From Saccharothrix sp. ALI-22-I (GTDB lineage Bacteria > Actinomycetota > Actinomycetes > Mycobacteriales > Pseudonocardiaceae): DNA of 64,000 bases. The stretch is from positions 32,115 to 96,114 of the forward strand of contig NZ_MTQP01000041.1 of NCBI RefSeq assembly GCF_001984175.1. The letters run 5' to 3'. The position numbers and the translations under genes were made by a program. The stretch's first letter is position 1, and each line of letters opens with the position of its first letter. The notes below the pieces were generated by a model that was given only the letters and a program-made list of their open reading frames with translations, was not told where the DNA came from and did not search any database. This document shows positions 53,076 to 62,185 of the stretch, piece after piece.

Positions 53076-53521
53076 GTGACAATCGTCCTCCCATTTCGGA
53101 CATCCGTCCTTCCGCTACCCCCCGACCACACACCGATCGCTCCCCGAATCGGCCCCCAAGTTCCTCACTGTCACCTCCCAACTGGCCCAACCGGGCACGA
53201 TCGTGCTCACGGCGCGCGGCGAGGTGGACATGGCGAGCGCCCCCTACTTGAGGGACCGTCTCCAGGGCGAGATCCACCACGCCGGCCCGGATCTGATCGC
53301 GAACCTCAACGACGTGAGCTTCTTCGGCGCAGCAGGTCTCGACGTCCTGGCGGACGTCCGGGAGGCAGCGAGCCTCGCGGAGAGCGGATTCTGCGTGGTC
53401 GCACGCACTCGCAAGATCCTGATGCCGTTGCGGGTCACCGGGGTTGGACTTGGTGCTCGACGTCTACCCCGACCTCGACCACATCCCCATGCGGCCCTGG
53501 TTCCCGATCGGACGTCGGTAG
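53076..53521 (+). pseudogene. Second STAS-domain gene, two frameshifts
   Basis: The GTG at 53076 follows a leader shared with the STAS gene at 44837. Read through frameshifts at C- and G-runs (near 53153 and 53443), it encodes FLTVTSQLAQPGTIVLTARG, EVDMASAPYLRDRLQGEIHH, NLNDVSFFGAAGLDVLADVR, then LDVYPDLDHIPMRPWFPIGR. It is a clear paralogue of the first, again with FFGAAGL in place of the phosphoserine motif. The frameshifts lie in homopolymers, so sequencing error is possible; otherwise it is a pseudogene. Confidence 0.7.
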
Positions 53522-53739
53522 CGCACCTCCGAGAACGACCATCGTAGACAGGCAGGCCCTGCTGTCACCCCGCGCCGTGATGGGGCCTGGTCCAGTCGGG
53601 TCTCCTCATCCGAAACCGGTCGAGGCCGACCTCCGATCGGTCGTGGAACCGGATTCCGGGGATTGACAGGTGCGGCCACGCTGTAGAGCAGGTCGTCCTC
53701 GATGGGCTGGTGGCCCTCGTCGAGCAGGGCGGCGCAGGT

Positions 53740-54200
53740 GGAGGCGGGGAAAGCAGCCGAGGCCGAGGTGGGCGGAAGCCGCGTGGAACGACTTCCGCAT
53801 CCTCAAGGCCGACCTGACCGGTGGCAACGCGGTCGCCGGCGGCCGGCTCGTGCCCTACGCAGTCTTCATCACGCCCGAACTTGCGTGCGTCGGATGACCA
53901 AGGCCCAGGCGCGCGTAAGGACGCAGGGTGGAAGTGGTCAAGGTCCCCATGGTTGCTGTCCCGGAGGCCGGGACACTCCATGACGAGGTCGGGACTTGGA
54001 AGGCAGTTGTCGACGCTGACACCGGCCAGATCCTCGGCGCGGCACTGCTGGGGTGCAACGCCGGCGGGGTCATCTCCGCCCTGCATATGGCAATGCTCGG
54101 CGGGCTGTGCTGCCAGCAGTTCCGCGGAGCCGTCCTCACCCACTCCCACCGTGGGTGGAGGACTCAACCTGCGACCACCCTCTCGGCCGCGCCGTTCGGG
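53740..54200 (+). pseudogene. Pyridine nucleotide-disulfide oxidoreductase, C-terminal remnant
   Basis: In two frames the plus strand gives WNDFRILKADLTGGNAVAGG, RLVPYAVFITPELACVG, then EVVKVPMVAVPEAGTLHDEV, GTWKAVVDADTGQILGAALL, GVISALHMAMLGGLCCQQFR. This is the dimerisation domain of a mercuric-reductase/lipoamide-dehydrogenase-like flavoprotein. The FAD and redox-cysteine N-terminus is absent and one frameshift lies near 53895. Confidence 0.7.
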
Positions 54201-54217
54201 GGTGCGCGACGCCCGAG

Positions 54218-55390
54218 CTAGGCTCGGGCGTGGGCCTCGTGGGCCCGCTTGAGCAGGCCCATCAGCTTCTCCTCTTCCCGGATTCGGGCCAGGTACTTCT
54301 CCGGGAGCTGCTTGAGCGTTGCTTCCTCGGCGAGCAGCGCGGTGAAGACCTCCGCACGTCGCGCGGGGTCCGTCTCGATGTCGACGTACTCGATGGCGTG
54401 ACGCCGGGCGGAGACGATCACGTTCTGTGCTCTGCCCCAGGCGCTGGTCATGGACGCGACGACGGTGACGAGGAGGACACCGATGATCACGCTCAGGGAT
54501 AGTCCGGTGCTGATCTCCACCACGTCGACCGGCTGCCCGTTGTTGATGAACGGCACGTTGTTCTCGTGCAGCGCGTGCAGGATGAGCTTCACGCCGATGA
54601 ACCCCAGGATCACGGCCAGCCCGTAGGCCAGGTAGACGAGCCGGTTCAGCAGCCGGTCGATGAGGAAGTACAACTGACGCAGTCCCAGCAGCGAGAACGC
54701 CGTGGCGGTGAACACGAGGTAGACGTTCTGCGTCAACCCGAAGATGGCAGGGATGGAGTCCAGCGCGAACAGGATGTCCGTGCCGCCGATGGCGACCATG
54801 ACCAGCAGCATCGGCGTCATGGCCCGCCGGCCGTCCTCGACGGTGAACAGCTTGTCACCGTCGTAGGTGTCGGTGGTGTGGAAGAGCTTTCTGGCGAGCC
54901 GGATCACGATGTTGTCCGCCGAGTGGCTGTCCTCGCCTTCCGGCTTGAGGAGGTTGCCGGCGGTGACCAGCAGGATCACGCCGAAGAGGTAGAAGACCCA
55001 GGCGAACAGGTTGATGAGGGCGGCGCCCAGCAGGATGAACCCGGTGCGGGCGATCAGGGAGAAGACGATCCCGAACAGCAGTACCTTCTGCTGGTCGGCG
55101 CGGGGGACCTTGAAGCTGGACATGATGATGAGGAAGACGAACAGGTTGTCGACCGACAGCGCCTTCTCCGTCACGTATCCGGCGAAGTACTCCGCCCCCA
55201 TCGTCGAGTCGCCGAGGACGAATACGCCGACGCCGAAGAGGATCGCTATTCCCACGTAGAGGGCCGACCACAGGCCCGCCTCGCGCAGGGTCGGCACATG
55301 TGCCTTGCGCACGTGCGCGATGAAGTCGAACAGCAGAAGACCGACGATCCCGGCGATCGTGAGCCACCAGACGACCTGAGACACGTCCAC
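54218..55390 (-). CDS. terC: TerC family integral membrane protein
   Basis: The 390-residue protein has about nine transmembrane helices and the TerC signatures: FAGYVTEKALSVDNLFVFLI with the conserved Glu and Asp, and VAIGGTDILFALDSIPAIFG in the second half. A charged C-terminal tail of about 60 residues follows. TerC/Alx proteins contribute to tellurite resistance and to manganese export or metallation of exported proteins. The GTG at 55390 is preceded by a purine-rich AGAAGGCGG. It is long for the family because of the tail. Confidence 0.92.
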   Translation of the reverse strand: MDVSQVVWWLTIAGIVGLLLFDFIAHVRKAHVPTLREAGLWSALYVGIAILFGVGVFVLGDSTMGAEYFAGYVTEKALSVDNLFVFLIIMSSFKVPRADQQKVLLFGIVFSLIARTGFILLGAALINLFAWVFYLFGVILLVTAGNLLKPEGEDSHSADNIVIRLARKLFHTTDTYDGDKLFTVEDGRRAMTPMLLVMVAIGGTDILFALDSIPAIFGLTQNVYLVFTATAFSLLGLRQLYFLIDRLLNRLVYLAYGLAVILGFIGVKLILHALHENNVPFINNGQPVDVVEISTGLSLSVIIGVLLVTVVASMTSAWGRAQNVIVSARRHAIEYVDIETDPARRAEVFTALLAEEATLKQLPEKYLARIREEEKLMGLLKRAHEAHARA

Positions 55391-55606
55391 TCGCTGTCCG
55401 CCTTCTCCGTGACAAGGCTGTTATCCCAGCGCACCACAGCGCGCTGGCGCGCGCAAACGCTCCGGACCGGGTGTGGAGCGTTCTGAAGCGGGTGGCGAGA
55501 TCGGTCCGGCGCCCTGGGATCCGGCGTGGCTGTGCTCGGGCTCGCCTGGCGGCTGACGCACCCGCGATTGGCGGGGTGGGTGGTGGTGACACGAGGGAGG
55601 ACCTGA

Positions 55607-55738
55607 TGACCGACTCCGGATTGTCCGCCACATCCGCCACCATCCCGGTGGCGGAACCGAGAAAGACGTTCCGCAACCCAATGCGCGCCAATGGCGCCGA
55701 CCCCGGAGCGGCGCGGCGAGCCCGCGACGGGTGGTAGA
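55607..55738 (+). CDS. Possible small protein of 43 residues
   Basis: An ATG at 55607 has GGGAGGACC just upstream, a good ribosome site. The product is basic and Ala/Arg-rich (ATIPVAEPRKTFRNPMRANG). No family is known to me. Its place in a 730-bp gap between the divergent TerC and CNNM genes suggests a leader or small gene, but it could be chance. The rest of the gap shows no gene. Confidence 0.35.
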
Positions 55739-56120
55739 CCCGCGAGTAACCGTGGCACCCGCCACCGGGGGTGACGCCATTCGTCGCCCATGAGGTCGGC
55801 CGGCGGTGATGGGCCGCCGGCCCGCCGCGCTCGTGGGGCAGCGGGGCGTCCACGTGCGACCGGAACAGGTTCGGCTCCGGCTCGTTCGTCACCGTCCCGT
55901 CGATCTCCGGGCGCCCACTGTCGGTTCGACTGCGCTTTCGGTGTCCGCCTGGCCTGTCCCGAGTAGACCCGCGTACGCAACGTGTCGACGGGTGCGGCTT
56001 CGTACCCCGCACCCGTCGGCTTCCTCCGCGCCGGCAGGTCGCACCGGGCCACGGTTGACGTGCGCGCCGCCGCTTCGAACGGTGGACGAGGCACTCGCGC
56101 AGTAGCGTTTCGCCTACTCG

Positions 56121-57482
56121 GTGGGGTTCGGAGTGGGTGTGGACGGTTACGGTTTCACCATTGCGTTGGTGGCGGTGTTGGTGTTGTTCAACGCGGTGTT
56201 CGCGGGTAGTGAGATGGCGTTGATCTCGCTGCGTGAGGGTCAGTTGCGGGCGTTGGAGCGCGACGGCCGCGCCGGTGCCCGCACGCTGGTCAAGTTGGCT
56301 CGTGATCCGAACCGGTTCCTGGCGATGATCCAGATCGGGATCACGCTGGCGGGGTTCCTGGCGTCGGCGACGGCGGCGGTGTCGTTGGCCGAGCCGCTGG
56401 TGCCGCTGCTGGAGTTCCTCGACGGGGCCGCCGAGGCGGTGGCGATCGCCCTGGTGACCGTGGTGTTGACGTTCCTGACGCTGGTGTTCGGGGAGTTGGC
56501 GCCCAAGCGGCTGGCCATGCAGAACGCGCTGCGGTGGGCGCTGCTGGTCGCGCGTCCGTTGGATGTGCTGTCGGCGGTGTCCCGTCCGGCGGTGTGGGCG
56601 TTGAGCGCGTCGACGAGCCTGGTGGTGCGGTTGTTCGGCGGGAAGCCGGACACCGACTCCGGGCAGATGTCGCCGGAGGAGCTGCGGGAGCTGGTGTCGG
56701 CGCAGCGTGGCCTGAACGTCGAGCAGCGGATGATCATCACAGGTGCGTTGGAGATCCACGAACGCCGGCTACGCGAGGTGCTGGTGCCACGACGGGCGGT
56801 GGTGACGCTGGCGGCGGAGGAGGACGTGGCGGCGGCGCGGGCGGAGCTGGCGGCGTCGGGGCATTCGCGGGCGCCGGTGGCGCGCGGTGGGCATCTGGAC
56901 GACGTGGTGGGTGTGGTGCACCTGCGTGACCTGTTGCACGACCGGGGCACTGTGGGGAAGGTGGCGCGGCCTGCGGTGGTGTTCCCGGACACGGTGCGGG
57001 TCTCGGACGCGTTGCGCCGGTTCAAGGCCGAGCGGGAGCAGATGGCGCTGGTGGTGGACGAGCACGGCGCGGTCGCGGGCATGGTCACGCTGGAGGACCT
57101 GCTGGAGGAGATCGTCGGTGAGATCTACGACGAGACCGACCGCGACGTGATGGCGGTCCGGGCCGCCGAGGACGGTTCGCTGGTGCTGCCCGGCACCTTC
57201 CCCATGCACGACCTGGTCGACCTGGGGGTGGAATTGCCCGATGCGCCCGACCGCGACTACGCCACCATCGCGGGCCTGGTCCTGGTGCTGCTGGGGCACA
57301 TCCCGGAAGCGCCGGGCGATCGGGTCACGGTGTCGGGGTGGACGATCGAGGTGCTGGCCGTGGAGCACCACGCCATCACCCGGGTGCGGTTGCGCCGCGG
57401 CTCGGGGAAGGGGCAGATCGGGCGGGATCCGGAGGGCGACGGTGATCAGGGAGTGGACGCGGGTGGCGACCGCGGCCAGTAG
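56121..57482 (+). CDS. CNNM/CorC-type membrane protein with CBS pair
   Basis: The 453-residue protein has a DUF21/CNNM membrane domain (about 10-180; FNAVFAGSEMALISLREGQL, GITLAGFLASATAAV, TLVFGELAPKRLAMQNALRW), two CBS domains (about 200-330), and a CorC_HlyC domain (about 355-435; LPGTFPMHDLVDLGVELPD). These proteins are linked to Mg or Co transport and resistance. TAGCGT lies twelve bases before the GTG start, so it may be a leaderless transcript. The last 20 residues (GRDPEGDGDQGVDAGGDRGQ) are antisense to a MerR-like remnant and probably foreign. Confidence 0.9.
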   Translation: MGFGVGVDGYGFTIALVAVLVLFNAVFAGSEMALISLREGQLRALERDGRAGARTLVKLARDPNRFLAMIQIGITLAGFLASATAAVSLAEPLVPLLEFLDGAAEAVAIALVTVVLTFLTLVFGELAPKRLAMQNALRWALLVARPLDVLSAVSRPAVWALSASTSLVVRLFGGKPDTDSGQMSPEELRELVSAQRGLNVEQRMIITGALEIHERRLREVLVPRRAVVTLAAEEDVAAARAELAASGHSRAPVARGGHLDDVVGVVHLRDLLHDRGTVGKVARPAVVFPDTVRVSDALRRFKAEREQMALVVDEHGAVAGMVTLEDLLEEIVGEIYDETDRDVMAVRAAEDGSLVLPGTFPMHDLVDLGVELPDAPDRDYATIAGLVLVLLGHIPEAPGDRVTVSGWTIEVLAVEHHAITRVRLRRGSGKGQIGRDPEGDGDQGVDAGGDRGQ

Positions 57483-57499
57483 CCCGTGCACCTCCGGTG

Positions 57500-57790
57500 A
57501 CGCCGCCTCGGCCGCGGCCTGGAGGGTGCGCAGGTCCTCGTCGATGCGGTCCAGGATCGCGCCGACGTCGGCGTGCTGGTTGCGCAGCGCGGTGGCGATC
57601 TCCTCCAGCGGCACGCCCTGCACCTCTAGGCGTTGTACGAGGTGGATCCGGTCGACGTCGGCGGGGGTGGTGGAGGCGTAGCTGCTGCGGTGCGTTCGGC
57701 TGCCGCGGCGGTATCGGTGGTGTCGGTGGTGTCGGTGGTGTCCGCCACGGTGGGATGGTCCTGGGCGAGCTGTCTCGTCCAGCGCCGGTC
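57500..57790 (-). pseudogene. MerR-like regulator remnant
   Basis: In one frame the minus strand gives TTPADVDRIHLVQRLEVQGV then PLEEIATALRNQHADVGAIL, DRIDEDLRTLQAAAE and a further helix. This matches the second half of a MerR DNA-binding domain and its dimerisation helix. The first helix-turn-helix is replaced by low-complexity codons (repeated ACCACCGAC). It runs into the CNNM gene from the other side. Confidence 0.4.
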
Positions 57791-58030
57791 GGACCGGCCT
57801 GGATGGGATCCAACCGGTCCATGCGTTGACAACGCCGCGCTCAAGCCATCACTCCCACCTCACCCTGAGAAAGCACTTCACGCCTGGGTCCGCGCAGAGT
57901 GATACTGGGAGGGAGGGGAGTACTTCCGCTGGGTCTGCCCGGTCAGTACGGACACCCCGTCGGTGTCCTCGGGAGACCACCCCGGTGGGGTGAAGGAGAC
58001 CTCGAACGCATCGGTGTTCGAGGAGGTCCT

Positions 58031-58147
58031 ATGCCCAGGTCAGCTGCTGTTCCGGCCGCTCCTGCCGAGTCCGTCGGGTCGCCGGGGTTGTGGTCTTCCA
58101 GCATCGACGGTCAGCCCGCCGAGCGGATTTCGGCACCGGAGGACTGA
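58031..58147 (+). CDS. Possible 38-residue protein upstream of a small membrane protein
   Basis: The ATG at 58031 has GGAGG just five bases upstream. The product is Ala/Pro/Ser-rich without motif. Its TGA at 58145 lies within the ribosome site of the next small gene, which suggests coupling. It could also be only a leader peptide. Confidence 0.35.
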   Translation: MPRSAAVPAAPAESVGSPGLWSSSIDGQPAERISAPED

Positions 58148-58150
58148 GCC

Positions 58151-58291
58151 GTGCTCACCGACCTGATCGTCAACGCCCTGATCGTCAACGCCCTGATCGA
58201 CATCGGCCTCACGGTGCTCGTCATTGCCGCGCTGGTGTTCACCTGCGCGGCCATGTACCCGCCCCGGCCACCACGCGGGCCCCACCCGTGA
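58151..58291 (+). CDS. Small single-span membrane protein (46 residues)
   Basis: The GTG at 58151 has GGAGG eight bases upstream. The product begins LTDLIVNALIVNALIDIGLT, continues VLVIAALVFTCAAMYPP and ends with a Pro/Arg tail, so it is one transmembrane helix of about 25 residues with a basic end. The segment LIVNALIVNALID comes from a 15-base direct repeat. No family is known to me, but ribosome site, composition and coding bias support a real gene. Confidence 0.55.
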   Translation: MLTDLIVNALIVNALIDIGLTVLVIAALVFTCAAMYPPRPPRGPHP

Positions 58292-58393
58292 CGGGCCACG
58301 GCCGGCAGCAGACGACGCCGACCGATCTCGCCTCGGTGTCGGGCGATGCGTTCGCGGACACCGACGGTGCGATAGCCGGCAGAGTGATGCAGG

Positions 58394-58459
58394 GCGGTGC
58401 CGGGCGTGGATCTCGAAGGTCGTCTCGTAGTCGTTGCCGCACACCTCGCAGCGGGCCAT
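58394..58459 (-). pseudogene. Small zinc-ribbon protein, truncated after about 20 codons
   Basis: The ATG at 58459 has AGGAGAGA upstream and reads ARCEVCGNDYETTFEIHA, the opening of a common actinobacterial small cysteine-rich protein whose remaining part has two more CxxC pairs. Here it changes to unrelated sequence after the first CxxC. Confidence 0.55.
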
Positions 58460-58600
58460 CGGGTCTCTCCTCTTCAGCGGATGACCCACCGCGGCGGCCC
58501 ACGGCGGCAGCGCGCGGTAAACGTCGGCCTTGTCGGTTTGCCTGGGCACGAGTCGGGTACTTCCGTCGTTCGGGAACACCCGAGGCCACTGGAGCATCCG

Positions 58601-58870
58601 ATGCTCAGTCGTCACGAACAGCGAAGACTCGACGAGATCGAACAGCAGTTCACGGCGTCCGATCCCGCTCTCGCCGCCATGCTCCGAGGCGGTTCGACCT
58701 CGCCGAAGACCCGCCGGTGGAAAGCCGGTTCGCTCGCGAGCGGCCTGCTCGGCGTGTTCCTCACCGCCTTGGGCGCGACGACGGTCACCTTCACACTGAT
58801 CTTCGCGGGCATCCTCGCGCTCACCATCGCCGCATGCATGCACGTCACAAGGAGCCGCGGAACCGGATGA
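58601..58870 (+). CDS. DUF3040 family small membrane protein (second)
   Basis: The 89-residue protein opens LSRHEQRRLDEIEQQFTASD, the DUF3040 signature, and has two adjacent transmembrane helices (LASGLLGVFLTALGATTVTF, TLIFAGILALTIAACMHV). It is paralogous to 24849-25139 in layout. The ATG has GGAG six bases upstream. About 100 bases after its stop comes another small gene, so the two may be co-transcribed. Confidence 0.82.
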   Translation: MLSRHEQRRLDEIEQQFTASDPALAAMLRGGSTSPKTRRWKAGSLASGLLGVFLTALGATTVTFTLIFAGILALTIAACMHVTRSRGTG

Positions 58871-58967
58871 ACCGGGCGCCGACCGTCCGCTCAGGTCCGG
58901 AGACCTGGATGACGACCGGTTTCGTCGAACTGCCGTGCGTCGCCGGGCCGCTCCGAAAGGAATCCTC

Positions 58968-59177
58968 ATGCCGGATCCGGATACCAGAGGTCCCTCGGCC
59001 GCCGAACCGCGAGCGTGGGCGGACTGGCCCACCGCCGTCACGGCGACCGCCAACGCCATCGTCTTCCACATCAGCAAGGGCGAGCCGGTGGCCGCTCTCG
59101 ACCTGATCGACGAGTTGCTCTCCGACCTGGGCGACCGACGCCGCACGATCGCCGAACTCGCCAACGCCGCGGACTGA
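58968..59177 (+). CDS. Small hypothetical protein (69 residues)
   Basis: The ATG at 58968 has AAAGGA six bases upstream. The product is soluble and helical (ATANAIVFHISKGEPVAALD, LIDELLSDLGDRRRTIAELA). I do not know the family, but balanced composition and the ribosome site indicate a real gene. It follows DUF3040 on the same strand. Confidence 0.6.
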   Translation: MPDPDTRGPSAAEPRAWADWPTAVTATANAIVFHISKGEPVAALDLIDELLSDLGDRRRTIAELANAAD

Positions 59178-59427
59178 ACCGCTGATGCTTGACCTGTGAC
59201 GGTAGGGAGTGTCGCGGTGGCGCAGAGCCACAGCAGGTCGACCTGCGGCTGTAGCGCGCGTCGGGCCCGCTCGACATGGCCCGCGCCACCTTCGGCGAGA
59301 GCTACCGGGGACGGGGACAGTGCCCGAGGCACCGACAACTTCGCCGAGACTCTCCCTGGACTTTTCATCCAGCTCCTGGACGTTTACTATAGGCCGGGCT
59401 GGTGGTGGCGAGGAAGGGTGGAGCACG

Positions 59428-60102
59428 TTGGCTGACGCGAGTGCCGACACGATCCTGTCGGCGTTGCTGCCGGTGATCGACGGGCTGGCGGCGACGTTCG
59501 GGCCGACGTGCGAGGTGGTGCTGCACGACTACCGGCGCGGTGAGCAGTCCGTCGTGGCGGTGTCCGGCGCGGTGACCGGTCGCAAGGCGGGCGGTGCCCT
59601 GAGCGAGATCGGCTTGGCGGTGTTGGCGCAGGGTGACGCGGCGGCGAACGACATCAACTACGTGACCCGGACACCGGATGGACGGATCGTCAAGTCGTCG
59701 ACCATGCCACTGCGAGACGGCGCAGGCCGCGTATTCGGCGCCCTGTGCGTCAACGTCGACGTCACCGCTCTGCGCCAGGCGGGCGACCTGCTGACCGCGC
59801 TGGCCGGGACGCCGCCCGCGCAGGTGCCGGTCACCACGTTCAGCGATGACTTCGACGACGTGATCGACTCGCTGATCCGGGCCGAGGAATTGGCCCGCGG
59901 CAAGCCGGTCGGCACCTTGACCCGGTCGGAGCGGTTGGCGCTGCTGCGCGTCCTGGACCGGCGCGGTGCCTTCACGGTCCGCAACGCGGTGCCTCGCATC
60001 GCCGACCGGCTGGGCGTGTCCCGTTCCGCCGTGTACGCCGATCTCGCCGACAGCCGCAAACAGACATCCGCCGGCCGGGCCGGTACCGAGGAGAAACCGT
60101 GA
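59428..60102 (+). CDS. YheO/DauR-type transcriptional regulator
   Basis: The 224-residue protein has a PAS_6 (YheO) domain (LLPVIDGLAATFGPTCEVVL, HDYRRGEQSVVAVSGAVTGR) and a C-terminal HTH_22 (RGAFTVRNAVPRIADRLGVS, RSAVYADLADSR). DauR in Pseudomonas, of this architecture, represses a D-arginine catabolic operon that includes an OCD-family dehydrogenase. Here an OCD-family gene is two genes downstream, which fits. The TTG at 59428 is the best start before the PAS domain; no ATG or GTG fits the frame there. Its TGA overlaps the next GTG. Confidence 0.85.
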   Translation: MADASADTILSALLPVIDGLAATFGPTCEVVLHDYRRGEQSVVAVSGAVTGRKAGGALSEIGLAVLAQGDAAANDINYVTRTPDGRIVKSSTMPLRDGAGRVFGALCVNVDVTALRQAGDLLTALAGTPPAQVPVTTFSDDFDDVIDSLIRAEELARGKPVGTLTRSERLALLRVLDRRGAFTVRNAVPRIADRLGVSRSAVYADLADSRKQTSAGRAGTEEKP

Positions 60103-61232
60103 CCGATCTCGACGACGTGAGGACACCGTTCCTCGCTGTCGACCGCAGCACCGTGCAGGCGAACGTGGACCGGTTGCGCGCACGCCTGGACCGGCTCGGC
60201 GCCGGCCTGCGCCCGCATCTCAAGACCGCCAAGTCCGTCGAGGTGGCCGGACTGCTCCACGACGGCGAGCAGGGACCGATCACGGTGTCGACGCTGGCCG
60301 AGGCGGAGGCGTTCGCCGACGCGGGCTACCGGGACATCCTGTACGCGGTCGGGATCGCACCGGACAAGCTGGGCCGGGTCGTGGATCTGCGACAGCGGGG
60401 CGTGGACCTGGCCGTGCTGCTGGACAGCGTCGAGCAGGCGACTGCGCTCGCCGCAGAACGAACCGGCTTGGCCGGTATCCCCGCGCTGATCGAGGTCGAC
60501 TGCGACGGTCACCGCGGCGGTGTCCGGCCGGACGACCCGACCCTCGTCGAGATCGGGCAGGCGCTGCGCGACGGCCGCGCGGAACTGCGCGGGGTGCTGA
60601 CGCACGCCGGCGAGTCGTACTTCGCCGACGGCGACGGCGAACTGCGCGCCGCCGCGGAGAACGAGCGCCGTTGTGCCGTGCTGGCGGCCGAGAGGCTGCG
60701 GGCGGCCGGACACGAGGTGCCGGTGGTGAGCGTCGGATCGACCCCGACCGCGCACTTCGCCACCGACCTCACCGGGGTCACCGAGGTCCGGGCCGGCAAC
60801 TTCGTCTTCTTCGATCTGGTGATGGCGGGCATCGGCGTGTGCACCGTCGCCGATCTCGCGATGAGCGTGGTGACCACGGTGATCGGACACCGGCCGGACA
60901 AGGGGTGGATCCTCACCGACGGAGGCTGGATGGCCACCTCCCGCGACCGCGGCACGTCCCGCCAACGGGTCGACCAGGCGTACGGGCTGGTCGGCGATCT
61001 CGACGGCACCCTGTACGAGGACCTGCTGATGAGCGACGCGAGCCAGGAGCACGGCATCCTGTCGATCCGGCCCGGCAGCACCGCGTCGTTGCCGGACATC
61101 CCGATCGGCGCCAAGGTGCGGATCCTGCCCGTCCACGCCTGCGCCACCGCCGCCCAGCACGACCGCTACCACGTGATCGAACCCGGATCCCGGACCGTGT
61201 GGGACATCTGGACGCGGATCAGGGGCTGGTGA
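60099..61232 (+). CDS. DSD1-family PLP enzyme (D-threonine aldolase/D-serine dehydratase-like)
   Basis: The 377-residue protein has the alanine-racemase N-terminal barrel with the PLP lysine in RPHLKTAKS (Lys42). The substrate/metal region has LIEVDCDGHRGGV, LTHAGESYFA and VSVGSTPTAH, and the C-terminal PVHACAT carries the His/Cys metal ligands of DSD1-type enzymes. Known members are D-serine dehydratase, D-threonine aldolase and 3-hydroxyaspartate aldolase or dehydratase. The GTG overlaps the regulator's TGA (GTGA), so they are coupled. The exact reaction cannot be told from sequence. Confidence 0.85.
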   Translation: MTDLDDVRTPFLAVDRSTVQANVDRLRARLDRLGAGLRPHLKTAKSVEVAGLLHDGEQGPITVSTLAEAEAFADAGYRDILYAVGIAPDKLGRVVDLRQRGVDLAVLLDSVEQATALAAERTGLAGIPALIEVDCDGHRGGVRPDDPTLVEIGQALRDGRAELRGVLTHAGESYFADGDGELRAAAENERRCAVLAAERLRAAGHEVPVVSVGSTPTAHFATDLTGVTEVRAGNFVFFDLVMAGIGVCTVADLAMSVVTTVIGHRPDKGWILTDGGWMATSRDRGTSRQRVDQAYGLVGDLDGTLYEDLLMSDASQEHGILSIRPGSTASLPDIPIGAKVRILPVHACATAAQHDRYHVIEPGSRTVWDIWTRIRGW

Positions 61233-62185
61233 GCGTGCGCTACCTGGCCGAGGCGGACTCCGCCGCGCTCATCAACGAGGACCTCGCCTACACCGCCGCA
61301 CGCGACGCGCTCATCGCCGCCGTCAGCCCACAGGCCGAGGTCTTCCCCGCGGTCCCGGGCCACGGGTCTGACCCCCGCAACCGGTTCACCGTGAAATCCG
61401 GCGCCTCGCAGCAGCTCGCCGGCGTCAAGATCGGCAGCTACTGGCCCGACAACGCCGATCTCGGTGTTCCCCGGCACAACTCGGTGATCCTGCTCTTCGA
61501 CCAGGAACACGGCCGCATCGGCGCGGTGGTCGAGGCCGGCGTCGTCAACGCGTACCGCACCGCAGCCGCCGACGCGGTCGCCGCCGACGTGCTGGCACGC
61601 GAGGACGCCTCGACCCTGACCATCTTCGGTACGGGCCATCAGGCCCTCTACGAATGCGCCGCGGTCACCCGCGTGCGACCGATCGACACCATCCACGTCG
61701 TCGCCCGCACCCGAGAGCACGGCGAGACGTTCCTGGCACGGTTGGCCGCACGCGGGCTTACCGGCCGGCTCTCAGCGCCGGAGCAAGCATGCCGTGCCGC
61801 CGACATCATCGTCACGGCCACCACCGCCACCGCGCCCCTGTTCGACGCCGCCTGGGTGCGCCCCGGGACCCACGTCGCCGGCATGGGCTCCGACGCCCAC
61901 GGCAAGCAGGAACTGCCCCGGGAGCTGCTCCAGGCGGCGCGGCTGTTCTGCGACCTGCCGGCACAGGCGGTGCGCATCGGGGAAGCCCAGCACGTCGCCG
62001 ACCTGATCGCCGACGGCACCCTCGCGCTGATCGCGATCGGCGACGTCCTGGCCGGGCGAGCCGAGGGGCGCCGCAGTGGGCAGGACATCACCCTGTTCGA
62101 CAGCTCCGGCATCGCCCTGCAAGACCTCTTCATCGCCGACGCCCTCCTGCGCGCCGACGCATCCGATCCAGGAACCACCCCATGA
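61229..62185 (+). CDS. Ornithine cyclodeaminase/mu-crystallin family dehydrogenase
   Basis: The 318-residue protein has the substrate residues in AGVKIGSYWPDN (Lys67) and VVNAYRTAA (Arg110), and the NAD motif IFGTGHQA at 134-139, then DIIVTATTATAPLFDAAW. Members include ornithine cyclodeaminase, L-arginine dehydrogenase (DauB), alanine dehydrogenase and iminosuccinate reductase (BhcD). The GTG at 61229 overlaps the preceding TGA, and its own TGA overlaps the next ATG. It probably reduces an imine from the preceding PLP enzyme or the reverse. Confidence 0.88.
   Translation: MSVRYLAEADSAALINEDLAYTAARDALIAAVSPQAEVFPAVPGHGSDPRNRFTVKSGASQQLAGVKIGSYWPDNADLGVPRHNSVILLFDQEHGRIGAVVEAGVVNAYRTAAADAVAADVLAREDASTLTIFGTGHQALYECAAVTRVRPIDTIHVVARTREHGETFLARLAARGLTGRLSAPEQACRAADIIVTATTATAPLFDAAWVRPGTHVAGMGSDAHGKQELPRELLQAARLFCDLPAQAVRIGEAQHVADLIADGTLALIAIGDVLAGRAEGRRSGQDITLFDSSGIALQDLFIADALLRADASDPGTTP

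Noticed and set aside
55391..55800. Possible yybP-ykoY (Mn) riboswitch upstream of terC
   Set aside because: The gap is GC-rich and contains short stems, but I could not find the conserved internal loops in order; a covariance search would decide.
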